A DNA stretch of 52,432 nucleotides from Desulfobacteraceae bacterium (GTDB lineage Bacteria; Desulfobacterota; Desulfobacteria; Desulfobacterales; Desulfococcaceae). This document shows positions 26,136 to 34,546 of the stretch, one piece after another. The position numbers were made by a program, and so were the translations under genes. The stretch covers positions 1 to 52,432 of the forward strand of contig JAABRU010000026.1 in assembly GCA_011390755.1 (NCBI GenBank), written 5' to 3'. Within the stretch, counting starts at the first letter, position 1. Each line of letters begins with the position of its first letter. The notes under the pieces are model-generated. The model saw only the letters and a list, made by a program, of their open reading frames with translations. It had not been told where the DNA came from and made no database searches.

Positions 26136-28166
26136 ATGTTTAATATCAGGTATGTCACAGTTACAGTTCTGGCACTGTGCTTTGCTGTAAATGCCTACGG
26201 ACAGATTCCCGCAACAGAAAGAGAAGCCCTGATTGCACTGTATAACAGTACAGACGGGGCAAACTGGAATAACAATACCGGTTGGCTGGGGCCGGAGGGA
26301 ACGGAGTGTTCGTGGTACGGTATAACATGTGACGGATCCGGAAATGTAACATCAATTGATCTTCGCTCCAATAATCTGCAGGGTTCCATTCCGGCAGAAA
26401 TCGGGAATCTTACAAATCTTTCTTCATTCGTATTGTATCAGAATCAACTAAGCGGAACTATCCCGGCAGAAATTGCTAATCTTATAAACCTTACTCTGTT
26501 ATGGCTGGGTGAAAACCAACTGAACGGAACTGTTCCCGGGGAAATTGGCAATCTTATAAATCTTATTGCTGTTGATTTATCCCATAACAGACTGACAGGT
26601 TCCATTCCGCCCGAAATCGGGAAACTTGTGAATCTTCAGTATCTTTCCTTATCACGGAATCAACTGAATGGTTCCATTCCGCCCGAAATCGGAAATCTTG
26701 TCAATCTTTCATATAATCTTGATTTATCATTTAATCAATTAACCGGGAATATTCCAGGCACAATTGGAAATCTTATCAGTCTTTCTTCATTAAGTTTAGG
26801 GCAAAACCAACTGAGCGGTTCCATTCCAAGTGAAATCGGAAATCTTGTAAATCTCACTTATCTTGGTCTGTCTGACAATCAGTTAAGTAGCTCCATTCCT
26901 TTGGAAATATGGAATCTTATAAATCTTGGTTCTTTATGGCTAAGCGGAAACCAACTGAGCGGTTCCATTCCTCCTGAAATCGGAAATTTGATAAATCTTT
27001 CAACTTTTAGTTTATCAGATAACCAACTGACCGGCTCCATTCCTTCGGAAATCGCTAATCTTACCGCTCTTACCTTATTGCGTCTGGGCAGAAATCAGCT
27101 GACCGGGAATATCCCTTCTTCAATCGCTAATCTTGTGAATCTTGATGAACTCGATCTTTCCGGTAACCTGCTTGACGGTTCCATTCCATCACAAATCGGA
27201 ACTCTGTCAAATCTTTTTGATTTGTATTTATCCAATAATAAACTCAGCGGCCCCGTTCCCCCGGAAATCGGAAATCTTGTGAATCTTTGGCAGCTTGATA
27301 TATCCAATAATGAACTCAGCGGGCCCGTCCCATTGCAAATGCTGAATCTGACCAATCTGGCAGATTACCGAAGTGATTTCTGCGGTAACAGTCTCTATAC
27401 CTCGGATACCGGTCTTCATGATTTTCTTAATACCAAACAGTCTGATGTTGAATATTTTTCATTTCCTGATGGTTATCAGCAGGATCGTGACTGGTCGGAT
27501 TGTCAGATTACACCCGAAAATCTTTCTCCCACCGCAAATACCGGTCCGGATCAGACAGTTACATCAGGGACAGCGGTGATTCTGGACGGAAGCGCATCTT
27601 CCGACCCGGATGACGGAATTTCTTTTTATAAATGGCAGCAGATTTTCGGTTCTGTTTATGCTTTCTATGAAAGAGCAGGGGCAACCGTTACATTCACTGC
27701 CCCGGAAGTCAGTACCCCTGTAACCCTGACATTTGAACTCTCTGTTTACGACTACGCGGGCCACCAGTCCCCTGACACCTGCACTGTAACGATCCTTCCT
27801 TCCGCACCCCCATGGAATCTTGACATTGACGGCAACGGCAGCATACAGGCCAATAAGGACGGTTTTCTGCTTATGCGCTATCTTTACAGTGTACGGGGGG
27901 AAAATCTCATTAAAGGGGCGGTCGGCAGCGGAGCCATGCGGGCCACGGCTGCGGAGATTGAAACCTATATTGCTTTGGGAATCACAGGCAGGATAGCGGA
28001 TATTGACGGCAACGGCAGCATTCAGGCCAACAAGGACGGTTTTCTGATTATGCGCTATCTTTACAGTGTACGGGGAGAAAACCTCATTAAAGGGACGGTC
28101 GGCAGCGGAGCCATGCGGACAACGGCTGCGGAGATTGAGGCATATATCCTGTCTTTGTATCCCTGA
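26136..28166 (+). CDS. Secreted LRR protein with SLYP-type EF-hand module
   Basis: 676 residues. The ATG at 26136 is chosen over an upstream TTG because GGGGAGG lies 6 nt before it. Signal peptide about 1-23, then the plant-like LRR cap (ALIALYNSTDGANW ... WYGITC) and about 14 LRRs of the NLxNLxxLxLSxNQLxGSIP type (about 75-410). A PKD/REJ-like Ig domain (about 450-545, NTGPDQTVTSGTAVILDGSA) precedes the SLYP module (DIDGNGSIQANKDG twice, RYLYSVRGENLI). A smaller relative of the protein at 12771. Probably an extracellular adhesin. Its promoter region is duplicated in front of the next gene, so the two are probably co-regulated. Confidence 0.85.
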   Translation: MFNIRYVTVTVLALCFAVNAYGQIPATEREALIALYNSTDGANWNNNTGWLGPEGTECSWYGITCDGSGNVTSIDLRSNNLQGSIPAEIGNLTNLSSFVLYQNQLSGTIPAEIANLINLTLLWLGENQLNGTVPGEIGNLINLIAVDLSHNRLTGSIPPEIGKLVNLQYLSLSRNQLNGSIPPEIGNLVNLSYNLDLSFNQLTGNIPGTIGNLISLSSLSLGQNQLSGSIPSEIGNLVNLTYLGLSDNQLSSSIPLEIWNLINLGSLWLSGNQLSGSIPPEIGNLINLSTFSLSDNQLTGSIPSEIANLTALTLLRLGRNQLTGNIPSSIANLVNLDELDLSGNLLDGSIPSQIGTLSNLFDLYLSNNKLSGPVPPEIGNLVNLWQLDISNNELSGPVPLQMLNLTNLADYRSDFCGNSLYTSDTGLHDFLNTKQSDVEYFSFPDGYQQDRDWSDCQITPENLSPTANTGPDQTVTSGTAVILDGSASSDPDDGISFYKWQQIFGSVYAFYERAGATVTFTAPEVSTPVTLTFELSVYDYAGHQSPDTCTVTILPSAPPWNLDIDGNGSIQANKDGFLLMRYLYSVRGENLIKGAVGSGAMRATAAEIETYIALGITGRIADIDGNGSIQANKDGFLIMRYLYSVRGENLIKGTVGSGAMRTTAAEIEAYILSLYP

Positions 28167-28170
28167 GTTT

Positions 28171-28259
28171 GTCTGAACATGATGATACACGATGATTCAG
28201 GACGGGCATGATTTTTATAATCCTGCACATCCTGTTTTATCCTGCATAATCGTGTTCAG
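28171..28259. repeat. Palindrome family B copy, directly after a SLYP-module gene
   Basis: Starts GTCTGAACATGATGATAC five bases after the stop and ends CATAATCGTGTTCAG. Confidence 0.7.
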
Positions 28260-28316
28260 CCAACAGGGAGAGCAAAAGCAGCAATTTCCTTCCCTCTGTT
28301 TTCATCTTTTACCCCA

Positions 28317-28345
28317 TTGTTTTATTGCGCTTTGCCGATTACAAA
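28317..28345 (+). promoter_or_regulatory. Probable promoter of the cohesin-like PKD gene
   Basis: TTGTTT, 17 bp, TACAAA. It aligns base for base with the TTGCCT-17-TATAAA signal at 26064-26092, inside a roughly 120-bp region shared by both leaders. Confidence 0.55.
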
Positions 28346-28439
28346 TGTCAGAATGTTACCGAAGAATATAATTGAAGGGGATTGTTTTTTTAATTGAATG
28401 ATTTATGTAATTTTTTTAACAGACAAGGAGGTAAAGCCC

Positions 28440-31400
28440 ATGCAATTTTTTCCCGGAAACCATGATTCCAGATTCCAAAATTTCAGTATTCTGCTGCTGC
28501 TCGGACTGCTGCTGATTTTTGCCTGCGGTCCGGCTTATGCTGCAACGCAGAATGTTACGGTAAGCCCCACACCGACTACTGTTACAGCAGGCAGCCCGCT
28601 TGCCCTGACAGTCAGTCATTCCACCAGTGATAACTGCCAAAATATTTCCGGTGTTGCCCTGAAGATATTTTTCAATTCTTCCCTGCTGACTTTCAATTCT
28701 TTTGCGAATATTTATTTTTCTTCATTCCCTACCAGAGATGATGTTCCTAAGATTGATAGCGCAAATGAAGACGGAGACGGCACCACAGATAAATTTGTGG
28801 TAATCGGATGGGCTGATATCAGCAATCTGTGGCCGACTCCTGATGATCCGGGTACTATCACTCTTGTCACCCTGAACTTTACGGCAAATGCCGGACAATT
28901 CGGAACAGCCAGTGTAAATATAAAAATTGACCCCACTTCCCTGGCAAACGATTGCACCGGCACCGACACAGCATATACCCCTGTCGGTTCATCCGCTGTC
29001 GTCACCATTCCCGATGCCACTCCGCCGGTTGCCGCAAATGCTGTCATCTTCCCCAATTCTGTTTTCCAGGGAACGAGCATTGTGACACTGACCGCGGATG
29101 CCACGGATGCAGCCGGGATTGCGGCCGGTGAATATTCCGTTGGAAGCAATGCAGCGACAGGCGGAAGCGGTACTCCCATGGACGCACAGGATGGAATTTT
29201 CGGAGGGACTGCTGAAGTCCTCACCGCAGACATTGATACAACCGGACTTGCGGTCGGAACCTATACTTACTGGGTTCGGGCAAAAGATACGGGCGGAAAC
29301 TGGGGAAATGCGGTCAGTGCCACACTGACGGTACAGGCCAACCAGGCCCCTGTTGCCAGCAATGTGACTGTCAGCCCGGTTTCCATTGTGGAAGGATTCA
29401 CCTCCGTTACCCTGACCGCGACCCTAACTGACCCGGATGCAGCTCATACGGTACAGGCTGTGGAATATTATATTGACACCGATCCGGGGGAAGGAAACGG
29501 TACTGCCATCGGAATTACGGCCGCCAATTCGGTTTCTGTAAACGGAAGCGCAGGCACTTCGGCACTGGCCCAGGGAAATCACCAGATATATATCCGGGGA
29601 CAGGACAGCATGGGAAAATGGGGAATACCTGTAGCAGCAGCCCTGACAGTAACGGCCTGTGATGCCCAGGCCGATTTTAGCTATACCCCGACAACAGCAG
29701 TTGTGGGACAGCCCGTTACCTTCGGCAATACCTCCACCGGCGCACTTGCTTCTACTGCCACCTATGACTGGGATTTCGGGGACGGAACCGTAAACAACAG
29801 CGTTGCCGGGAATGTTTCCCAAACCCACACCTATACATCCATAGCTTCCGGACTGACCGTCAGCCTGAAAGCCTACGGAACCTCTCCCTGTACCACAACC
29901 GCCACACAGACCATTGATGTTATCTGCGATGTAACCGCGGGTTTTACAACAGACAAAACGCTTACAAACAATGAAATCAGCATTGTTTTGGATGATACGG
30001 TAAATTTTACAGATACTTCCGCCGGAAGCGGGACCTATGCCTGGAGCTTCGGAGACGGTGGCACAGATACGACCGCCGGGAATGTATTCCATCAATATAC
30101 TACGGAAGGTTCCTTTACTGCTTCCCTGACCCTGACCGGTGCTTCCGGCTGCACATCCCAGCAGCAGATTATTGTCAATGTGCTGCCCTGTGATGTAACT
30201 GCTGCTTTTGAACCGAGTGCAACGCTTATCAGCATGGGTGATACTGTCACCTTTACCAATACTTCATCCGGCACACTGACCGGAGCCACTTTTGACTGGG
30301 ATTTTGACGGTAACGGCACAGCGGATGTCAGCGGGGCCGGAACAGAACAGCAGTCCCACACTTTTTCCGCAGCCGGGGAACAGACTGTCATCCTCACGGC
30401 CTACGGTTCAACCGGATGTTCCACAACATTTGAGACAATTATCTATGTAAATGATCCTGCCTGCGCCGGGGTTCTGGATGCGGCCATTACTGCCAATCCC
30501 GCTGTTATTCAGGCAGGTGAAACCGTCAGTTTTACGGATGCCACCACCGGAAGCGGAACACCGACTTCCTGGTCATGGGATGCGGACGGAGACGGAACAG
30601 GAGATTATAACATACAGAATCCTTCCCATACCTATTTGCTGGCCGGAAGTTATACCGTAACCCTGACAGTAAGCGACGGAACCTGCACAGCATTTGCGCA
30701 GACAGGCATTACCGCAGACTGTGATGTTACTGCCGGTCTGTCTGCCAGTACAACCTCTGTAACATCCGGCGGTTCGGTTACTTTCAGCAATACATCAACC
30801 GGAACAGCTGCCGCATCTGCAACTTATGAATGGGATTTTAACGGAGACGGAACTGCGGATCAGACCACTACCGGTCTGGCGGCCCCTTCTGCTTACAGAT
30901 ATAACACATCCGGTACCTATAATGCCAGCGTAACGGCAACAGGGGCCGGAGGCTGCACCAGTCAGGCGAATGTCAGTATTTTTGTCAGACAGTCCTATTC
31001 CTATGTGCCCCCGCCTCCGGTTACGAATACAAGCCCGGTGCTGAAAATTTCCACAAACGGAAATGATGTGACACTCTCCTGGACAAGCGTAAGCGGCGCA
31101 AGGGGATACAAACTGCTGTACGCACCCTGGCCGGACGGAACGCCCATGACAGAAAAAGACATGGGAACGGCAACTTCCTACAAACCGCCCTTTCCGCCGG
31201 GTACAGAATATTATATTGCTGTGAAACCCGATAATAATACAGACGGATGGTCTGACATGTCCGCTGTCCTGCATCTTTATATGCCGACGGCATTTCCGGC
31301 TCCGGAACTGAGTCTTGAAACAGAGGGAAATATCATTTCCCTTTCATGGACAGCGGTTCAGCAGGCTGGGGGATATACCCTGTATTATGCACCTTATCCG

Positions 31401-32087
31401 GATATGGCCCCCATCGCGCAGGCGGATATGGGCAAACTGACAGAACTTTCCGGCCCCCTTCCTCCGGGCTCCGCTTTTTATGCCGCAGTGCAGGGATATA
31501 AGGGAAACATCCGGGGGGAGCTTTCCAATATCGAATATTTTATCATTCCGGCAATTTCCGAAGCACCCGTCCTGACCAATGCTGTCAGCGAAAATACCGT
31601 GAATCTGTCATGGACACGGGTCAGCGGGGCCGATGGCTATAAACTGCTCTTTTCACCTTTTCCCACGGATGATATAGAAGGGAGTCTTGACCTGGGAAAT
31701 ACAACAGGTCTGCCGCCCTTCACGCTGCCGCCGGGTTCCGCATATTATGTGGCAATACAGGGATATAATCAGGACGGTGTCAGCGAAATGTCAAACCGTG
31801 AGGTTGTGATAATCCCCGCTCAGTTGCAGACACCGACTCTCTATATAAGCAGATCACATCAGACAGTATCGCTGACCTGGACATCGGTGGCAAATGCCTC
31901 CGGTTATACCCTGTATTATCTGAATGCCTCCGGTACAAAAATCGGGGGAATTGATATGAAAAATCAGCGGAAACTGGCTCTTACACTGTCCAAAGGTTCT
32001 GCATTTTATGCCACAGTGCAGGCATATAATGCGGAGGGAAAAAGCGGTTTTTCCAATATAGAGCATTTTGAAATTCCCTTTTTTTAA
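28440..32087 (+). CDS. Secreted protein with cohesin-like, Ig, PKD and Fn3 domains
   Basis: 1215 residues from the ATG at 28440, which has AAGGAGG at 8 nt; an ATG at 28398 lacks one. Signal peptide about 1-34 (ACGPAYA). Residues 35-190 resemble a cohesin fold: an N-terminal VTVSPTPTTVTAGSPLALTV strand pair, GVALKIFFNSSLLTF, a central VVIGWADI and a final TLNFTANAGQFGTASVNIKI. Two Ig-like domains (about 195-405) follow, then five PKD-type domains each opening with Cys (CDVTAGF; WDFGDG, WSFGDG, WDFDGNG) to about 850, and four Fn3-like repeats (LSWTSVSGARGYKLLYAP type). A long, stiff surface stalk presenting a cohesin-like head is the likely design. The head could bind the dockerin-like modules of neighbouring proteins; this is inference. 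Confidence 0.8.
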   Translation: MQFFPGNHDSRFQNFSILLLLGLLLIFACGPAYAATQNVTVSPTPTTVTAGSPLALTVSHSTSDNCQNISGVALKIFFNSSLLTFNSFANIYFSSFPTRDDVPKIDSANEDGDGTTDKFVVIGWADISNLWPTPDDPGTITLVTLNFTANAGQFGTASVNIKIDPTSLANDCTGTDTAYTPVGSSAVVTIPDATPPVAANAVIFPNSVFQGTSIVTLTADATDAAGIAAGEYSVGSNAATGGSGTPMDAQDGIFGGTAEVLTADIDTTGLAVGTYTYWVRAKDTGGNWGNAVSATLTVQANQAPVASNVTVSPVSIVEGFTSVTLTATLTDPDAAHTVQAVEYYIDTDPGEGNGTAIGITAANSVSVNGSAGTSALAQGNHQIYIRGQDSMGKWGIPVAAALTVTACDAQADFSYTPTTAVVGQPVTFGNTSTGALASTATYDWDFGDGTVNNSVAGNVSQTHTYTSIASGLTVSLKAYGTSPCTTTATQTIDVICDVTAGFTTDKTLTNNEISIVLDDTVNFTDTSAGSGTYAWSFGDGGTDTTAGNVFHQYTTEGSFTASLTLTGASGCTSQQQIIVNVLPCDVTAAFEPSATLISMGDTVTFTNTSSGTLTGATFDWDFDGNGTADVSGAGTEQQSHTFSAAGEQTVILTAYGSTGCSTTFETIIYVNDPACAGVLDAAITANPAVIQAGETVSFTDATTGSGTPTSWSWDADGDGTGDYNIQNPSHTYLLAGSYTVTLTVSDGTCTAFAQTGITADCDVTAGLSASTTSVTSGGSVTFSNTSTGTAAASATYEWDFNGDGTADQTTTGLAAPSAYRYNTSGTYNASVTATGAGGCTSQANVSIFVRQSYSYVPPPPVTNTSPVLKISTNGNDVTLSWTSVSGARGYKLLYAPWPDGTPMTEKDMGTATSYKPPFPPGTEYYIAVKPDNNTDGWSDMSAVLHLYMPTAFPAPELSLETEGNIISLSWTAVQQAGGYTLYYAPYPDMAPIAQADMGKLTELSGPLPPGSAFYAAVQGYKGNIRGELSNIEYFIIPAISEAPVLTNAVSENTVNLSWTRVSGADGYKLLFSPFPTDDIEGSLDLGNTTGLPPFTLPPGSAYYVAIQGYNQDGVSEMSNREVVIIPAQLQTPTLYISRSHQTVSLTWTSVANASGYTLYYLNASGTKIGGIDMKNQRKLALTLSKGSAFYATVQAYNAEGKSGFSNIEHFEIPFF

Positions 32088-32119
32088 ATTGTCCGGGCGG
32101 AATATTCCTCCGGAACCTG

Positions 32120-32175
32120 TTCATTCACACACTGTCAAAGTTCGGCAGTGTGTGAATGAATTTCAGATTTTTTTC
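32120..32175 (+). terminator. Rho-independent terminator after the cohesin-like gene
   Basis: Perfect 15-bp stem TTCATTCACACACTG / CAGTGTGTGAATGAA with an 11-nt loop, followed by TTTCAGATTTTTTTC, 33 nt after the stop. Confidence 0.75.
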
Positions 32176-32736
32176 ATAGTGACTGTTTTTCCTCACATTC
32201 ATCCCCATAAAAAAATGTTTTAAAAACAGCTTCCAAGTGTCGTTGCAGATCTGCACCCCCCCTTACTCTTTTCCCCTATGGAAAAGTAGAGAATTTTCCA
32301 TACGTAATCCGCTTGTTTTTCAATTTTATATCTGATAGAAAAAGCTGTATATCATTAAATTTTCTGAAAAGGAAAATCACCGCTTCCGGCAGACGGAAAT
32401 TTTCATTATATTCGATATAAATCTTGATGCATCGGTAAAAAGTCCAAATTTCAAAAAACGCTATCAATAAAATCAGAGCGTTAATATCTGTCAAAACCTG
32501 ATTATCGGACTTTTTACGAATCCATCAATCTTATTTCCCCGACAATTCTGTCGTCTGTTTTCACATTCTGTCGAAATTTTTTTCCGATTCCGAAATGAAA
32601 CAATATATCCGGGTCAATATGATACTTTCAGATAATCATCGGAGGAGATCAGGGGGCTGGGAATTTTTCGATCTGCTGATAATATATTTGTACATATGGC
32701 ATATATTTTGCTCATCCTCAAAAAAAGGAGATTCAA
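32176..32736. other. Gene-free region with a MITE and small hairpins
   Basis: Contains the 101-bp MITE at 32426-32526 and a small TATGGAAAA/TTTTCCATA hairpin at about 32277-32302. No gene was seen. The last 30 nt hold the ribosome binding site of the TPR gene. Confidence 0.6.
32426..32526. mobile_element. 101-bp MITE with 6-bp target duplication (AATCTT)
   Basis: Terminal inverted repeats GATGCATCGGTAAAAAGTCC and GGACTTTTTACGAATCCATC match at 17 of 20 positions. AATCTT flanks it on both sides (32420-32425 and 32527-32532). The element at 48271-48371 has the same length and, when reversed, aligns along the whole interior (shared AATAAAATCAGA and GGTTAA/CGTTAA). Confidence 0.85.
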
Positions 32737-34251
32737 TTGAACAGAAAAGGGATACTGCTGATATTGGGATTTTATATTTTCCCTCTTTTCCTTTTTTCCG
32801 AAAATGTTTCTGCACAGAATTCTTTCCTGAATGACGGCATAACACAGTATAAACAGGGAAATTATGAAGAAGCGATAGAACTGCTGCAAAAAGCCGGGGA
32901 AGCGGAACCGGCATCCTCCGCAACGGCTTTTCTCCTCGGACTGGCATACAAACAGACCCTGGCCTATGAAAAAGCCCTGCCCCATTTTCTGGATGCGGTG
33001 AATCTGAAACCCCGGATTAAGGATGCAGTGGTGGAGCTGGCCTATGCCTATCTGCAACTGGGGAAAACAGCAGAGGCCGCAGAATGGATCGGTCTGGCGG
33101 AAAAAGAAAATATTTTCCCGGCACGGACGGCTTTTCTCAAAGGTCTGGTCTTACAGAAAGAGGAAAAAAACAAAGAGGCCGTGCAGGCTTTTGAAAAAGC
33201 AATGGCCCTGGATGTATCTCTGACCCAGTCCTGTCAATACAATATTGCCCTTTGCTATGTCAAAGAAAGAGAACTGGCCAAGGCTGATGAACGCCTCCGG
33301 GCGGTGATTCTCCATGATCCCGGTTCCGATCTCTCCGCTTTTGCCCGGCAGTACCAGGAAATGATAAAACAGCGCATGGATATGGAAAAACCTCTTCACC
33401 TCAGCTTTGCCATGTTCGGCCAGTATGACAGCAATGTCGTACTGAAGCCGACAGATTCCTCTGCTGCCACCGGCATCACCGGAAAGGAAAGCCCGGCCCT
33501 TGCCAGCAGTATCCGGATTGACTACGCCCCTTTTTTTGAAAATTCCTGGCTTTTTAACGCCCGGTATTCATTTTATAACCGACTCCATAAAAAACATTCC
33601 ACCTCCCATGATGTGCTGAGCAGCAGTCTCTATGCGGTTCCCGGATACAGTTTCGGAAACTGGTCCCTGAACCTGGCAGCCCGCCTGAATCATGTGCTGT
33701 TGCGGGATCCGGGCTACAGCCATTATCTGACAGAATGGAGCGCCGGTCCCATGGCCCGTATCCTGCTGGGACAGGAGCATATTCTGGAAATCTGCGGGGG
33801 ATATGCCAATAAGGAATATGCCAACGCAGCACTGTCAGCAGAAGAAGAAAGGGATGCGGATGTTTTTGATTCCTATCTTTCATGGATATGGCTGCTGCGC
33901 CGGGATACCTTTGTAAATCTCCGCTATGGGTTTTCCTATGAGAATACCCAGGGAGACAACTGGGAAAACCGGGGACACCGCATATCCGCGGCTACAACGA
34001 TCCCGGTGTGGGAAAAGGTGAAAATGCAGATGAACGGGGAGGCTTTTTTTCAGGATTTTGAAAATATCCATACATCCTTCGGGGAAAAAAGGGAAGACCG
34101 GATTTACCAGATCGGAGGCGGTATCACATGGGAATGTATGGATAATACCCAATTTATTTTACAGTATAACCATACAAGGGCGGATTCCAGTATCGCAGTA
34201 TATGATTACGAACGGAATCTGTATTCCATCGGTTTTGAATATCGGTATTAG
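32737..34251 (+). CDS. TPR protein with C-terminal outer-membrane beta-barrel
   Basis: 504 residues starting at TTG with AAAAGGAG 6 nt before; no better start exists. Signal peptide about 1-25. TPR units occupy about 30-215 (QYKQGNYEEAIELLQKAGEA and following). Residues about 225-504 alternate polar and aromatic residues in strands and end in a terminal aromatic (FEYRY), typical of outer-membrane barrels; the layout resembles DUF560/SLAM-like surface assembly proteins. The stop codon runs directly into a heptamer tandem repeat, beyond which lies a FecR-domain gene. The two may form a unit in which the barrel exports or anchors a partner. Confidence 0.75.
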   Translation: MNRKGILLILGFYIFPLFLFSENVSAQNSFLNDGITQYKQGNYEEAIELLQKAGEAEPASSATAFLLGLAYKQTLAYEKALPHFLDAVNLKPRIKDAVVELAYAYLQLGKTAEAAEWIGLAEKENIFPARTAFLKGLVLQKEEKNKEAVQAFEKAMALDVSLTQSCQYNIALCYVKERELAKADERLRAVILHDPGSDLSAFARQYQEMIKQRMDMEKPLHLSFAMFGQYDSNVVLKPTDSSAATGITGKESPALASSIRIDYAPFFENSWLFNARYSFYNRLHKKHSTSHDVLSSSLYAVPGYSFGNWSLNLAARLNHVLLRDPGYSHYLTEWSAGPMARILLGQEHILEICGGYANKEYANAALSAEEERDADVFDSYLSWIWLLRRDTFVNLRYGFSYENTQGDNWENRGHRISAATTIPVWEKVKMQMNGEAFFQDFENIHTSFGEKREDRIYQIGGGITWECMDNTQFILQYNHTRADSSIAVYDYERNLYSIGFEYRY

Positions 34252-34406
34252 GTGTCAGGTGTCAGGTGTCAGGTGTCAGGTGTCAGGTGTCAGGGGTCAG
34301 GGGTCAGGTGTCAGGTGTCAGGTGTCAGGGGTCAGGTGTCAGGTGTCAGGTGTCAGGGGTCAGGGGTCAGGGGTCAGGGGTCAGGTGTCAGGGGTCAGGG
34401 GTCAGG
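34251..34406 (+). repeat. Heptamer minisatellite GG(T/G)GTCA, about 22 copies
   Basis: Uninterrupted tandem array of GGTGTCA and GGGGTCA units (156 nt), starting on the last base of the TAG stop of the TPR-barrel gene. The two unit variants alternate in blocks, as expected from slippage and unequal exchange. The 7-nt unit shifts frame at every unit, so any ORF reading through it is an artefact. Confidence 0.95.
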
Positions 34407-34546
34407 ATAAGATTATCATACTGATTTGTAAATATATTTTTTGTATTTCTGTCATTTTTTTTACCGGATCGGCAGATCATGGTTCAGGCCGGAAATGCTT
34501 TCCAGAGAAAAAAGAGTAAAACTATTTATTGCAGAAAGGGGATAAC

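Noticed and set aside
27564..28190. 208-codon minus-strand frame opposite the LRR/SLYP C-terminus
   Set aside because: Arises from the repeated SLYP module read backwards; its internal repeat simply mirrors the two EF-hand copies.
34251..34406. CRISPR array
   Set aside because: The repeats are contiguous 7-mers without spacers, and no cas genes are near.
34058..34519. 153-codon frame running through the heptamer repeat (CQVSGVR repeats)
   Set aside because: It starts inside the TPR-barrel gene in another frame, and its repeated residues only reflect the 7-nt DNA repeat.
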